A DNA stretch of 64,000 bases. It comes from Epiperipatus broadwayi (taxonomy: Eukaryota; Onychophora; Udeonychophora; Euonychophora; Peripatidae). The stretch lies in the NCBI GenBank assembly GCA_028023455.1, contig JAQFVV010006306.1, forward strand, positions 1,889,001 to 1,953,000, written 5' to 3'. Of the stretch, positions 13,201 through 28,200 are shown piece after piece. The notes below the pieces were generated by a model. It was not told the DNA's origin. It saw only the letters and a list, made by a program, of their open reading frames with translations, and made no database searches. The first letter of the stretch is position 1. Each line of letters starts with the position of its first letter. Position numbers and translations under genes: made by a program.

Positions 13201-16200
13201 ATATTCATATTAGGGTTGAGAAGTAGGGTGAGGAATAATTAATATTGTCCACTTTTATATAATAATCCAGGACTCAAAAGATCTGAATATTTAATAGCTC
13301 AAAATTTTTATTGTTTTTAATTTTACTGCGCCATAAAATACATAATTATGTTTTCATCCATCCTAAATCTGATGCTTTGTTTTACATATAAATTCTTTTG
13401 TCAGTGAGTTAAAGATAACGGCAAGTAGCATATACAATACATTAAATTTCATTTTTGACCAAGTTGCCTCAAAATCTTAGAATGTTTGAAAGTTATTTAA
13501 GTAATGTCAAAGAAATAAAAGATGTTTCACTCTTAGCATGTTGAAACCGCTTGAGGGTGTACTTTCTATGTAAATGCACAGAAATACGCCGTTTAGGCAG
13601 CCGCGCTGCTATATAACGTTCTATTTCAATGCTGAAGCATAGAAATAGTCCATTTTTGGCTGCGGTGCCTATTTCTATGCTAAAGCACAGAAACATGCAG
13701 CTGCTGCCACCGCTTACGGTCATCTTTGTGTTACACAGTTTATGTGAACAATCTCATTTGAAAGTTCGCTACAGTATGCTGTGAGGGTTTCTGGAATTGG
13801 GACTGTCAAAACTCTTCAAATCTGCATGACAAAGTCATTCTCTTCCAACTCCAATGAAGAAGAATTTTGGAAACGTTGCTCTGCTACCCTAGTCAAGGGG
13901 GACTGTTCAAGCAGTTGTCCAATACGCTAAGAGAAAAATACCAAATAGGTATTTAAGAGAAAAATATCAAATAAAAATAATATTTGGGGGTGTATATGCA
14001 ATCCAAAGTCTACTAAGCAGAAACTAATTTGTAAATTTGACTGGGCTATCATTTGATATCCATTGCCTTACAATAAATGGCTGTAAAATAATAGAGAGCT
14101 ATCATTTGATATCCATTGCTCTGCAATAAATGGTTGTAAAATAATAGAATGTGAATTGATGCAGATGTTAAATGTAAGCCAGGAGAATTGTGATATTTTG
14201 TTTAGTATACATTCATGATAAAATATAAATCACATCAGTATTTTTCATTTGGATTTTAAAACTGTATATTTTGCTTTTAAATTTATCCATCAACAAATAA
14301 TTTTTGAAATTTTTTTCTTTTAAATAGGATCTCTCTAAGCGGCTTCGACAAGAAACAGATTCTGAGAAAAGAAAAAATATAAAAAATTTAATTCAGAAAT
14401 TGGTAAGCCTGATGTCTTCTTTATTCTTTTTTTCTTTTTAAAAAAATATATATAGCTTTAAGTATTATTCATTAAAGTAAAACTTTTTTTTTTTTTTGTA
14501 GAAAAGTAGAATCCAGTCTTCAAAGCAAAAAACAACACATGATGACATTCAAAGAGAGAAAAAACAACAAGCAAGAGAGCTTTTAAAGAAAGGAATAAAA
14601 CCATTCTATATTAAGAAAGGTAATTTAGCAATTACATATTCTTACTAGAAGTCAATTTTAAAATGAAATAGGAAAAATTCTTTAAAATCATTTGTATTTA
14701 AATCCCTTGTTATTTGAATTCTAAGTGATTCAAAAGTCCTTAACGGATTAGAACAAGTGTCTTCTATGTGTACAACACCTGGAATTCAAATCTTGTTAGA
14801 GATTTTTTTCTGATAGCTAAGTTTTTTCCGAGCAAGCTTGTAATTTACTAACTATAATTAATTGGAAGATTGAAAAACTAGATAAACTTTCAACGCTAAT
14901 ACTGAAAGCTTTGAGTATCTACAAGAATCAGTCCATGCTTGTTATTTGTCTGAAGGTTTGTAATGATGGTCCAACATATCACATCTTAGTCTATGCTTAT
15001 TTTTATGCCCCTATGAGATTATGTAGCAAAAATTATTGTGTTCAGAAAAATTATTGGGTGAAAATAAGCGAGAAGAGGGAATCTTCAAAATGATGGTTGA
15101 TTATAATCATCATAACATTTTTGTGATTTTAAAGATTAACTTTAATTCATCTAATATAATCATTAAGTCAGAATAATATGAAATGTATTTACATGACTGA
15201 TAAATAAAATGAACATTAAGCAAAGTTTCAAAATTCTTAACTTATTTTTAATTTTGCATAAATTAGTAAATATAAATGCTTACGACTGGCTTAGATATAT
15301 AGAAAGAAGAGTTGAGAGAAGGGCTGCCCTTTTCTTGTAAAATCTTTGTTGTGTGTTTAGGTTTGATGTCATTTAAGACGGCTATCCTTGCCATCTGATT
15401 GGCTGTCAGTTATGTATTGAAACGAGTGCTAGAGATTTGCAGTATCTCGATTTATTTCACTTTTCAACTATCGGCGCTTCGCAAATTAAAATATTATTTA
15501 AATATAAATATTGAAAAATGGATTATCTAGCTAAAATAATATTTTTTTCTAATAATTCAACTTACTTTTATTCAAAAATATAGCGTAATTATAAGTCAAC
15601 GTTTTTATTTATTTACATATTTTAAATATTTTTATGGATAAAAAATGATTGCTTACTTTTTTGTAATGGGAAACGCTATAAAAATAATTACAAACTATTT
15701 TGACTCGAAGTAGCGAGTACTTGAATTTGAATCCCTGTTAAAAAATCATGAGAAAATATATTTATTTACAATTAATTTGAAGATTGATTCTTTAGAATAT
15801 TACTTAATCCAGAAACCCAAATCTTATTGATAAATAAATTATAAATTTAATGATAAAATTTTTAATAATTCAAATGTTATTCTATAAAAATTCTTTAATA
15901 AGTCACTTTTTTTTTGACATCAAAGTATTTTTTTAAATTGTCAAATTTAAATGCGTAAAGATTTCCAAATTTTTCTATTTTGACCACAATTAGTTTTTAT
16001 TAGTTAATTTACATTTAACTGTGTTTAATCACACACTTTTTTATGGACGCATGTTTATGCTTTGTCAAAATTTTTGAAGAAAGTTAAAAAAAATCTTAAT
16101 TTTCCACGTTGACTGATTTTATTATTGATTTTGTTCAGTAAGTTAAATTTTACGTTGATGGTTATATTGTTTTAAAATGATTCATTCCTGGATGTTATTA

Positions 16201-19200
16201 CGATAGTTTAAATCAAGCAATTTAAAGAAAAAAGTTTTTTTTTTTTTTTATATCTACTTTTTGTCCTGAAAGTCTGCCATGTAAAGCAAAACTCAATAAT
16301 TTTTCTGATTTTGATTGTTTATTATAATCTTATGCAGATCTCAGACTATCATTCACCTACTTTGTAGCGGAGTCAGCACAATATCTTGAGTATCCTTCAT
16401 TGCTTTCTACGGTCTTGAAAATCATTGCCATATTATTTTTTTATGGCTGGATCATTTCTCAAACTGTCTCTTATTGCATGTATCACTGATAAATTTTTCC
16501 CGTGGATAGTTTTTTTTTCATTTAAAATCACATACTTATATTATTACTATATTATAGTAATATATATATTCTCACACACATATTGTAAGCCAATAAACAT
16601 CACATGATCACCATGATGAGTAGGCACTAGGTGGGGATTTTATGCACAAGCCTTCTGGCATCCATTGATTACTCTGGCTTGCACTGACTGGCTATACTGT
16701 ATGGAGAGTTTTGCCTGTTTAATAACAGCTATAAGCAAGCATAAGAAATGGTGATCATGTGATGTTTATTGGCTTAAAACCAATCCTGCCTAATAGGATC
16801 GAGGTGACTATTAAAGAACCCAAGACACCAAAATGTATAGGTACTGAACTGAGTTCAGACCTATATGACTATATAAGTTAATGAACTTGGATTGAAAATA
16901 TTGCTGTGGGTTCAATTTAAGACTCATAGTTTTGTAGTTAAGTAGAAATAAAAGGTGGCTGGTGGAGGGTTGCATTTGATCCTAAAATCTAGGTCAGTGC
17001 TCTCAGATCCAAGGATCCTCACTGATGAAGGCCTCAAGCCAGAAACTAGTCTGGGGATATGGATGAATAGGCACTAGATGGGGATTTTATGCACAAACCT
17101 TCTGGCATCCATTGATTACTCTGGCTTGCACTGAATGGCAATACATATAGAGAGTTTTGCCTGTTTTAAAACATATATTGTAATTAATTTGCTCATTTTT
17201 GAATAAAGTTTCAGGAATTCTTATTATGCATAATAAATGAGAATACATAGTCAGTAATCTTATAATTTTTTCAAAAATATTTTTATAATTTTGTTGATAA
17301 TAAATGTCATATATCTTTTGATTTACAATTTTACTTAAGAATGTACAAAAAAAGAGCTTATTATCACAAAATGTTTTTTTAATCTGTATTTTTTACACAT
17401 AGATAACTGTTGGGATATTAAAATTAATAGTTTTTTGGTACGATTGTTTTCCCACATTCGTTGTTTATTCTCTCTGTCTTCTTGAAAAATAATGGATTGA
17501 GAGTTGACTGTATAAATTTATATATTGATGATGAGATAGTTAATTTAAGAATCCCTTTGTTGCCCACTCTTTTTACTTGCCTTATAACAATTCATTCACT
17601 GTAAAAATAAATAGCCTATTAAACAAATTCAAAAATTGTTGAATCCACAAAAATAATTTATGTTAAAAATCACAATAGGAAAGTTATAATATAAAATTGT
17701 TATGTGGCCATGGTATGTCTTAGCTATATCTCCAAGTTTAATCCATCTTCTCCAATCTTTAGCTTCTCTTCTCCACATCACACCTGCACACTTTCTTATT
17801 TCATCCATTCATCTCACATGTGGTCTCTTTCTGGATCTTTTACAATCTCTTGGAATCCAGTTTAAAATTTCAATTGTTCATCTATTATCATCTCTTCTAG
17901 CAATATGTCCAGCCCAACTCCACTTCAATCTTTTAATTTTTTTAATGAGGTCAGAAACACCTGTTTGTTCTCTTACCGATACATTGCGTTTTCGATCTCT
18001 TCTTGTTTCTCCCAACATACATCTCTCCATACTTCTTTGAGTGGTCTGAAGTCTTTGTATTGCTATTCTATTAAGTGTCCAAGTCTCAGATCCATAAGTA
18101 AGAACTGGTAAAACACATTTGTTAAAAACCTTTCTTTTCAAACACATAGGCATATTTCCTTTTAGTATCAAGTTATTTCTACCAAAAGCACTCCAACCAA
18201 GTTTAATTCTATGATTAATTTCTTCCATTATGTTTCCATGTGTATTAATAATCTGACTAAGATATTTGTAACTGTTAACTTCTTCTAATTCATCATAATC
18301 AATCTTTATTTTCATATTTTGAGCAAATCGATTAAACATTACTTTAGTCTTTTTAACATTTATCTTTAGTCCTACTTTCATCTGATAATTCCTGCAACAT
18401 ATCCTGCAGTTCTGAAGCATTATTTGCAAAAACAACTACATCATCTGCAAAATCTAAATGACTTAAATAATCTCCATTTACTTTCACTCCTTTAGTTTCC
18501 CATTTTAATCCACAAAATATTTCTTGCAGCACTGCTGTAAAAAGTTTTGGAGATATGGAGTCACCTTGTCTTACACCTTTCTCAATGTTGACTTTCCCAG
18601 TATCATTATGTAATCTAATTGTTGCTGTTGCATTTTTATAAATATTCTTTAAAATATGACAATATCCTGGATCTATACCTTGATGATCCAATGCTTTAAT
18701 CACTGAAGAAATGTTTATAGAATCAAATGCCTTTTCATAGTCTACAAATCCTAAGCATAATGGCAACTCATATTCATTTGTCCTTTCTATAAATTCTCTC
18801 AACACCTGGATATGATCTATTGTACTAAAACCACTTTTAAATCCAGCTTGTTCTCTTGGTTGGTGGAAATCCAATGTTTTCTGTAGACGAGTTGTAATTA
18901 TCTTGGTAAAATTTTTTATATAAAACTGATAAAAGGCTGATAGGTCTGTAATTTCTAATATCTTCTTTATCACCTTTTTAAAATATTAATATTATTACTG
19001 CATTCTTCCAATCATCCGGTACATCTTTATCATTTAGACATTTGGTATATAACTTTGTTAAAAAAATTTCTATTTCTTCACCTGCTTCTTTTAATATATC
19101 AATTATAATTCCATCATTACCTGGAGCCTTTCCTTTCTTCATACACTTAATTATGTGTCTCACTTCTTCATTTAAAATTCTGGGCAATTCGGAAGATGTA

Positions 19201-22200
19201 ATAGATATAGGAGGTACTTGTTCTTTATTACTATATAATTCTTGATAAAAATCTACCAATTTCATGATGTCATCTCTCTTTTTAGTAATAATTCCATCTT
19301 TTTTTCTTATTGCAGATATCAATTTCCTACCAATACCAAAATGTTGTTTTACATTCTTAAGACTTTTATTTTCTTCTACAGCTTTCCTTGCTAGTTCACT
19401 GTTATACTTTCTTATATCATTTTCAACTCTTTTCCGCACCATTTTACAAAATTCGAGATATTCAATTCTTTTTAATGCATCATTTTTGTATATCTTCATA
19501 TTCCTTCTTTTCTTCATAAATTCTCTAGTCTCAGTAGAAATTTTTATTAGTCAATTGCTGCTTTTTTCTACCAGCTATCTTTGTTGCAGTTTTTAAAAGT
19601 GTATCAGTTATTTTCATATTAATTTCATTCAAATCTGAATCATGTTCAAAATCTACTAATACTTGAAACCGATTTGTAAGTTCTAATTTAAATTCATTAG
19701 AATGTTTCTGAAGATTAGGAATATCAACTGTAAATATTGTTTTTCTTAATAATTTTTGTCTCTGTAGTTTCACATTAACACGTATCTTACACCTTACTAA
19801 TCAATGATCACTTCCTGTGTTAAATTTATTAAGAACATTACAATCTTAAAAATATGTATTTCCTGTTAGTCAAAATATAATCCAATTCTGCTGTACCTTC
19901 ATTTGGATGCTTCCATGTCCATTTCCTTTTAATATTTTTCTCAAAAAAAGAATTCATAATATAAAGTTTTTCTTTTTCTGCAAACTCCACAAGTCTATGT
20001 CCTCTCTCATTTCTATTACCATAACCAAAATTACCTACAGAACTTTCATCTTTCATTTGTGTACCAATTCTAGAATTAAAGTCTCCCATAACAATTTTAA
20101 AATGTTGTTTACTCTGATCAAAAGCCTTTTGTACATCCATATAAAAATCTTCTACTACTTCATCACTATGAGAACCTGTTGGGGCATAAACCTGAATTAT
20201 CTGCATTTGGTATCTGCTATTAAGTTGTATAACTAATCTTGCCACTCGGTCCGATACACCATCAATCTCCACAATATTATTTTTCCACTTTTTATTTATA
20301 ATGAATCCTACTCCACTTGTATTTCCAATATTTGTGTCTTTATAATAGAGTATATGTCCACTTTTTTAATCAATTGTCTCTTCACCTTTTCTTCTAACTT
20401 CACAAAGTCCAATAATGTCCCATTTAATGTAAGAGAGTTCTTCTTCTAATTCTTGCAATCTTCCTTCACTTGAATGTGATCTGCAGTTGTAAATACCTAA
20501 ATAAAGAGTCATCGTCAAATGATAGCCTGGGTCTGCATTCAGGGGATTCTTAGCACCCTCCGCCTTCGGTCACCAACCACTGCCTTGGTTGGTGACTTTA
20601 CAGCCTCCTGGGAATAAGGGCCATGCTTTATTTTTGTCTGTCATAATTGTATATATGTATTGTAAAAATATTTATCATTTACACAAACATTCATTCTGCC
20701 TTATCAGGCACTGAGAAGAAAGACCATGGTGTTTCTTGATCTTAAACTCAGAGGTAAAAAGCCAATAAACTCACCACGCTGGCTAATGCGTGTTGGTGAG
20801 CAGCCCATCCATGATCGTATACTATATGAATAATCACATAGTAATAACAGCTGCAACGACAAGAACGTATGGAGTGGACATTAGGAATTTGCCCTGCTCA
20901 GTTCCTTTCAGTTAATAGCAAACTCCTTTCTGCAGCCAAAATACATATAAAGCTAGAAAAAATAATTATAAACAGTTGTGTGTTAAAGATAAGAAAAATA
21001 AGTATAATAAATTTAATATAAAATAAGTAAGATTAAAACTTATCAAATCAGTAAATAAAAGAATTAGTTTTACTAAAAGATTAATTATAACCTGAGGAAA
21101 CAATTTTAATTAAATTCTTTAAAATATCAATTGTTAAGCATCTATTTTAACTTCAACCAATTTTTTGCAGATACACCACCATCTAGTGTTCTATAATGGA
21201 AGTAAAATAACAATATGTTATCTCATAAATGCATAAATATATTATGTTTCAATTTTTTTTAATGAAAATAGAATTGAAAATTTAGATCAGGATTGTTGTC
21301 CAAATATTTAAAAATGATAATTATATAATTAGTTATAATATGATATTTAATCACCCAAATGACAAATGAAATACGTGATTATATTTAGTTAATCAAACAA
21401 GTTTTTTTTTTTTTTACTTCATTCATCTTAGAATTGATCAAAGAATCTTAAGTTTTTGCGTCTGCTACTTTTTCACTGCTTCAAACTGCACAGGTTTTCA
21501 AATACAATTTACGAATTTTTTAATACATATATCAGGAGCATTTGTAAATATTGTGATAGGTTCGGTAAAACTAAGTATATCTATCTTATTTTAACTTTCT
21601 ATAGACAACTATTAAGAGACATTAATGAGTTTATTATTTCATATTCATTCCATAGTTGAAACTTTGTTTCGTTTTACACATTTATATTATGTTATATATT
21701 ATTAGAAACATTCTTTTCAGGATATATGATAATAATGTACATTTAGTTTGTTTGATAAAACATATTTCAAATTAAATAATGAATTTTTATTGTTATATTA
21801 CCATTATCAGTTTTGGACATTGACATCACTCACTCCCTTTCCAGTAACTGTTTATTGCTATCTACTTCGAAATAGAAGTATACTTAAATTATCTATATGT
21901 ATTTAGCCAAGGATTGTTCTTTTTGTTATGTATCTAGTTTATATTCATTTAAAATTCTTAATTTTTATGATTATATCAGAAATACCACTCAGCTTGAACC
22001 ATTAATTGTATCTTTCCAACACAAAAATTTTCATATTTCTCCATATCATTTATTATATTTTAGAATAATTCATCTTTCACAATCAAAAGATCAAAAAGAT
22101 GAGAATAATTAAAAAAATTTTTTATAATATTCAGTCTATTAGATTCACTTCAAGCCATTTTATTTTTTTTATTTGTCCAAATAAATAAAATTATACATCT

Positions 22201-25200
22201 CTTTTAATCCCCCTCCCCCCAATTAATTATTATATCGTTAGGGTACGTAATTTTGCTAATTATTGCTTTAGTTTTTCTAAAATTTATTGTCAATTCTTTT
22301 TTTAATCTGTCATAATGTAGTTTGAAAATTTCAGATTGTAAGCCATCAATTACTGATTCAATAATAATATCATGTGCAAATTTAAATTTACTTAGATAAT
22401 CTTGATTTATCTTGAGAAGTGAGGTAGCTGTAAACCTTTAAAAACTTCTAAAGTTTCTGGAAATAATTTTGGACAAGCTGATTCTCCTTGTGTAAATCTC
22501 ATCTTATTTGGATTGGTATATATATTTACGTCTCAGTATAATTCTATTCTCTGATCATTAAATCACAGCCAATATAAAATAGAATTTAAAAACACTAAGT
22601 TCGTATTTATTACTTCTTAGAATTGTTTCAGGTATTAAATACTCTTCGTTTTATGTGTTATCTTTGTAGAGTTTTGAATCTTCCATATAAAATTTTAATC
22701 AAAAAAGTAATAAATTTGTAATTTCTTAATTTTTTATTTATTGAGAATGTTGTTGTTTTTTTTAACTGCTTTGTAAACCAAAATGTTATTATTTTTATTA
22801 ATTCATTATCTGCAGCTTTAGCCATGTCAGTTATTAATCATTTTCCTCCGGCACTTTGTCATTAGTGTATTTTTTTTTATCTACCAAAGTTATCGAGATA
22901 AATATTCTTCCCGCATAAAGAAAAAATAAATTGTTAACACTTTGGAAATTCAATCTTATTTTTCACTTTTTCATTGAATTTTTACCATTTTAATATTTTA
23001 TAAAAATTGTTGATGTTTGTTAAACTTTTTTTTTCCTCCAGAATTTAAACTTATCATTTTTACCATACTGTAACTGAATTCATTACCCAAATCTTTTAAA
23101 TTCATCAATCTATTGTAAAATAAATAATCAAATGGCTTTATTACTTCAGAGTTCATAGGAAGTTCAAGCATTCGTAGAACTTTCTAGAACTGGAATTAAT
23201 CTGAGGACCTTAAGCTCTTCATCTAACATTTTACCACTGCAAAGCAAAAATAATCGAATGGCTTTATATGCTAAAAGTGCCGAACTGGAATCTATTTGAA
23301 GCCTATGCTCCAGAATCGGGCATTCGGCTATTGCCCTAAATCATGTAAGGCGGATCTGTTGCGATCCTAATTTTAAGCTTTTCCTAAAATGCAAGTATTT
23401 GTTTGCTAAGACTGGCCCAATGCAGATGAGAATTATCCTTTAAGAATTGTATTATAATATGAAAATGACTTTTAACAAATCTGCAAATCACTATTAGTAT
23501 TAATTCTGTTAAGAATTTTGTTATAATAAAGAAATCATATTGTTATCTGTTTGAAGAATTAAACAATATTCAGGCACCAAAGTGACAGATTAATTCAGTT
23601 GACAAAACGTTTTTTTTTTTAACTATTCTTAGCTGGGAGACTTGTTGGAATCTTCAAAAATCTTAAGCAATGTAATTGCCTTGTTAGATAAACAAATTGT
23701 TACCTTCTGTAAATTCAATCTATATGTTTCCTTTTAGTATATATATTTTTTAAACCTTACATATTCGTTCAAAATTTATTAACAAGATGGATTTTTCGAT
23801 TTTTGGAATTAATATTTTAAAATGAGAATTATTGCCATTAATTTTTTTTAAATATTCTCATAAAATTCTTTTATTTTTTCAAGTGAATCGGTGAAATTTG
23901 TATCATTCATTTATATAATTTTTAATTTAAATTTAACTGAAATAACCTATCAGATATGCAATATATATTCGATAATTCTTTTTTCTTTAATTTATGAATG
24001 ATAAATACACTATTACTTTGTTTTTATCATTGTTTGTTTTTTTATAATACAATTTATGATATACTTTTCCATTATTTTTTCTTTTCCATCAAACCTTAGC
24101 TTGACCAATTTTATCCCACTTAATATTTTCTCATTGATTTTTTAATTCTCTTAAACTTGACTCATTGGAGAAAGTATGGTATTAATAAGCTATTAGATAT
24201 ATCTCGATTTACATCTATATGATATACCCCCATTTGAAAATATGTTAACGTTTTCATAAGGCCTTCACAAATCTCATAGATTCAACAGTAAAAACCTTAT
24301 TAATCTATCCCCAAGATCTCAGTGAACAAAATAAACTGTATTAATTAAAAAGTAAACTATTGCACTGTTAATAATGTAACAGCAGAGAACATATATCAAA
24401 TATAATATTTTATAGTATGATATATTATAATGATAATAAAATTTTCCAGACGTATACAACAGACAATAGTTGTATTCATATTGAACCACCCAAAATCATG
24501 CGCTGAGTACAAAATTGTAACCAAAACAAAGAAATTGCATTATAGCAATGTAACTGTATAGTACATTACATTTTAGTTGTTATAAAATGCTTTCATATAG
24601 ACCAGGTGTGTCCAATGTGCCGATAGTGCGAGCTTAAATAAAATTTTATATAGAAAACATTTTATCTTTAAAAACTAAAATTTCAAAAAAAAATTTTGAA
24701 AAGCAACCATTGAAATTTAGGATTTTTTTATTTGAATGTGAAATCCAATTTAAAACTAAAATTTTAAAAACTATAAACTTGTTAAAAACAGTCAACTAAT
24801 ACAAAATTGAAGAAAACAATCGCTAAATTTATTGTTTTGTCACGTCTATTTTGGTTACAGCAATACAAAAAAAAAACCTTTTATTTTTGAATTATCATTT
24901 AAGTAGACAGATTAGTTTAGACATTTTGATATAATTTTTGGAAGGAGAGTTTTTATTCATCATGTATAAAGAAAAATGTTTATGTTTATTGTGTAATTTT
25001 ACAGTAGCTTTACCGAAAAGAGGTAATCTAAACAGACATTTTATTACTATTCATTCAAGTTTTGATCAAAACTTTCCTTTAAAATCTATAATAAGAAAAT
25101 CTGATATACAAAACATTAAAAAGATCTTTAAATTCACAGCAATCTTCATTCAAAAAAAGTTGTTGTAAATCAACAATGACAAGGTGGCATCACTCCACGT

Positions 25201-28200
25201 GTTACGAATTTTTATAAAGCACAAAAAGCCTTTTACAGATGGTGAGATATTCAAAGAAGCTTTTTTGGTTGCAGCTGATAGCTTATTTCACAATTTTAAA
25301 AATAAAATGGAGATTGTTGATGTTATCCAAGAAATGCAACTTTCCAGATAAACTGTAACAAGACGAGATGAAACCATGGCGATGGATTTAAGATCACAAC
25401 TTAAATTGGATTTTGAAAATTGTTCATGGTTTTCATTTCAATTTGATGTGTTAATTGACAGTTGCGATATGTCCCAGATAAGTATATTTGTACATTTAAG
25501 TATTTCCTGATTTGGCTATAAAGGAAGAATTTCTCAAAATCCTATCTTTAAAAGAGCGAATCAGAGAGAGGACATCTACACTATTTTTAAAGTTTTCATA
25601 ATATCTGAAAATCTTCCTGTTAAGAAGCTCGTTTCCATTACTACAGATGGTGCTCCTTCTATGATTGGTTGTGAAAATGGATTTTTAGCATTTGCTAAGA
25701 GAGATATTGATTTTGCTAATTTCACTTCTTACCATTACATAATTCATCAACGATCATTATGCGGTAAAATGTTGAACCTTGATGATGTTATGAATACAAC
25801 TATTAAAATAATCAATTCGATTGGGGTGAAAGCACTGCAAGGAAGATTGTTTCAATCATTTTTAGATAGCATTGATGCAGATTATGGTGACTTAGTTCTC
25901 CATAATTCAGATGGTTGAGCAAAGTTAATGTTTTAGAAAAATTCCGCAAGCTGTTGCCACATATAAAAGATTTTCTGGATGAAAAAAGACCCTTGTGTTG
26001 TTTTGCTTCACAACAAGGTGTGGCTGCAAAAGCTAGCATTTTTAAAGGATCTAACAACTAAATTAAATGAATTAAATCTAGATTTGGAAGGACAAACAAA
26101 ACAATAACCAACATGATTAGCTCCATCGATAGATTTAAAATGAAACTGGAAATGTGGATTTCTCAAATTAATAAAAAAGATTTGAAACATTTCGCAAATT
26201 TAAGAGAAGAAATTGGATCAAACATAGAAACATGATTACCAAAAATTTGGAAATATTTTGCAAAACATTCTTCTGCAATTTCAATGACGATTTCAAGACT
26301 TTGAAAATCTTCGACCAATCACTTCATATTTCACGTCACCATTCTCTAAAATAAATGTAGAAAATCAAGCTGTACTAATCACAGAAGTATTTAATATGGA
26401 CATAGGTAGCTTGGAAATGCAATTAATTGAACTACAAAATGGCATTAGATTGAAATCGCATGATCAATTTGATATATGGAAGTATATTACCATTGAAAAT
26501 TATCCGCTATCGAAAGATGTTTATCTTAGAGTTCGTTCATGTTTTGTATGCACATATTTATGTGCATCATCATTTTCTCATATGAATTATATAAAATCTA
26601 AATATCGTATTCGTATGTCTAAAAATCATCTTAATGACTGTTTATGCTTGGCTGTTTCTAATTATGAACCAAATTACTCAAAAATAGCTAATAATGTTCA
26701 ATGTCAATCATCACATTAAATAAATTTGTTTAAAATTTTAACTATATTTGTTTATTTCATTTATAAATTGATTCATTTTGCTTTTTTCCCCCATTTAGTC
26801 AATCACCATTTATTTGGAAAATAAAAAGTAGCTCTTAGGTTCTAAAAGGTTGGGCACACATGATATAGACAATATATATGATAAATGTCTGCTTATTATT
26901 GATATGTCGGTTGTTATAGCACATCTTTGTTAAAATACTTGTGTCTACAAAAATTAGATATTGAATTATGAGTTGAAAATTAAGATTTTGCAACAAACTT
27001 GCTAATGAGAAAAAAGCTGAAAATACACTTCGTTTCAGTATCTCATTTAATTTTTTGGTAATTTACTGCTCTTAATTTTGTTACTTCATGTTTTTCGTCA
27101 TAAAGAATACTTTATGTTTAATGTGGTTTTGTACATAAATTAATAATTTAACCCTTAAAAATATATTCTTTGTAATTATTTTAAATGCTAGTGATGTAAG
27201 TAATAATATAATTTTAAGCAGAAGCACTTCAGTTTCTTAGATCGTAATCATTAGCAATTGAACTTAAAATTGATTTATAAGAATTGAAATTTTTCTTTCT
27301 CCATGATGCCCTTCTTTACATAGAGACAAAACTCTCCATACAATAGCATCACCCAGTGCAAGCCAGAGTAATCAATGGTGATCATGTGATGTTTAGTTGT
27401 TTCTTTACATAACTTTTTTATGTATGATAAATTAAATTTAAAATTCCAAATTTTTTTATAATCAACGAAAGCTGAAGCTGTATTAAACTGATTATTTGTC
27501 GTATTTTTCAAACAATTATAGAAAAGCTGGTGTACATTTAATCTTTTTTCTAAAGAATATTGTAACTTAGCTATGTATCATTTTTGCATTTATATATATA
27601 TAATATGGCTTTTTCATTTTTTAGATATATAAATACAAGGTGTGACAATTTAATTCCTGGAGTGCACCTTCATAAAATATACATGTGGAAGTGTATACTA
27701 GTGGCTATTGTCGCCTTCAGAGTAATCCCCTTGTGCATCTGTACACTGATTAAAATGGTGTTCCCATTTCTGGAAGCACACCTGGAAATCATTTCAAGGA
27801 ATACCTTCTTTTGGATATCAGTTACAGTAGAAAACCTTCATTCTTTCAGCACAGTTTTTAATTTTGGAAATAACCCAAAATTACATGGAACTAAGGTGAA
27901 GGGGAATGATCAAGCATGTCAAACTGGCGGGCCACATGCGGCCCTCGAAAGGATTTTTCATGGCCCGCGACTAAGATGCTATGCAATAAAATGAAAACAG
28001 AACGATATGTTGCAAACAATAAATTAATTTTTAAAAAAAAGCTCTTATATTTAATTACATGAACTAAAATATATACAGTAATTGTTGTCTACATACATAG
28101 CTAATTTATAATTCTTGGTTACACGCATAGCTAAATATTTTTGATGACATGCCTTTATGGTGATGAAGCATTTGAGATATGTGAATACTAAAGCTGGCAA

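Noticed and set aside
14740-14790. B-box-like GGAATTCAAATC
   Set aside because: No A box at a sensible distance and no target duplication.
17702-18040. + strand open frame of 112 codons
   Set aside because: It is the antisense of the RTE reverse transcriptase C-terminal region.
19264-20236. + strand open frames of about 110 codons
   Set aside because: They lie antisense to the RTE endonuclease and reverse transcriptase and have no similarity of their own.
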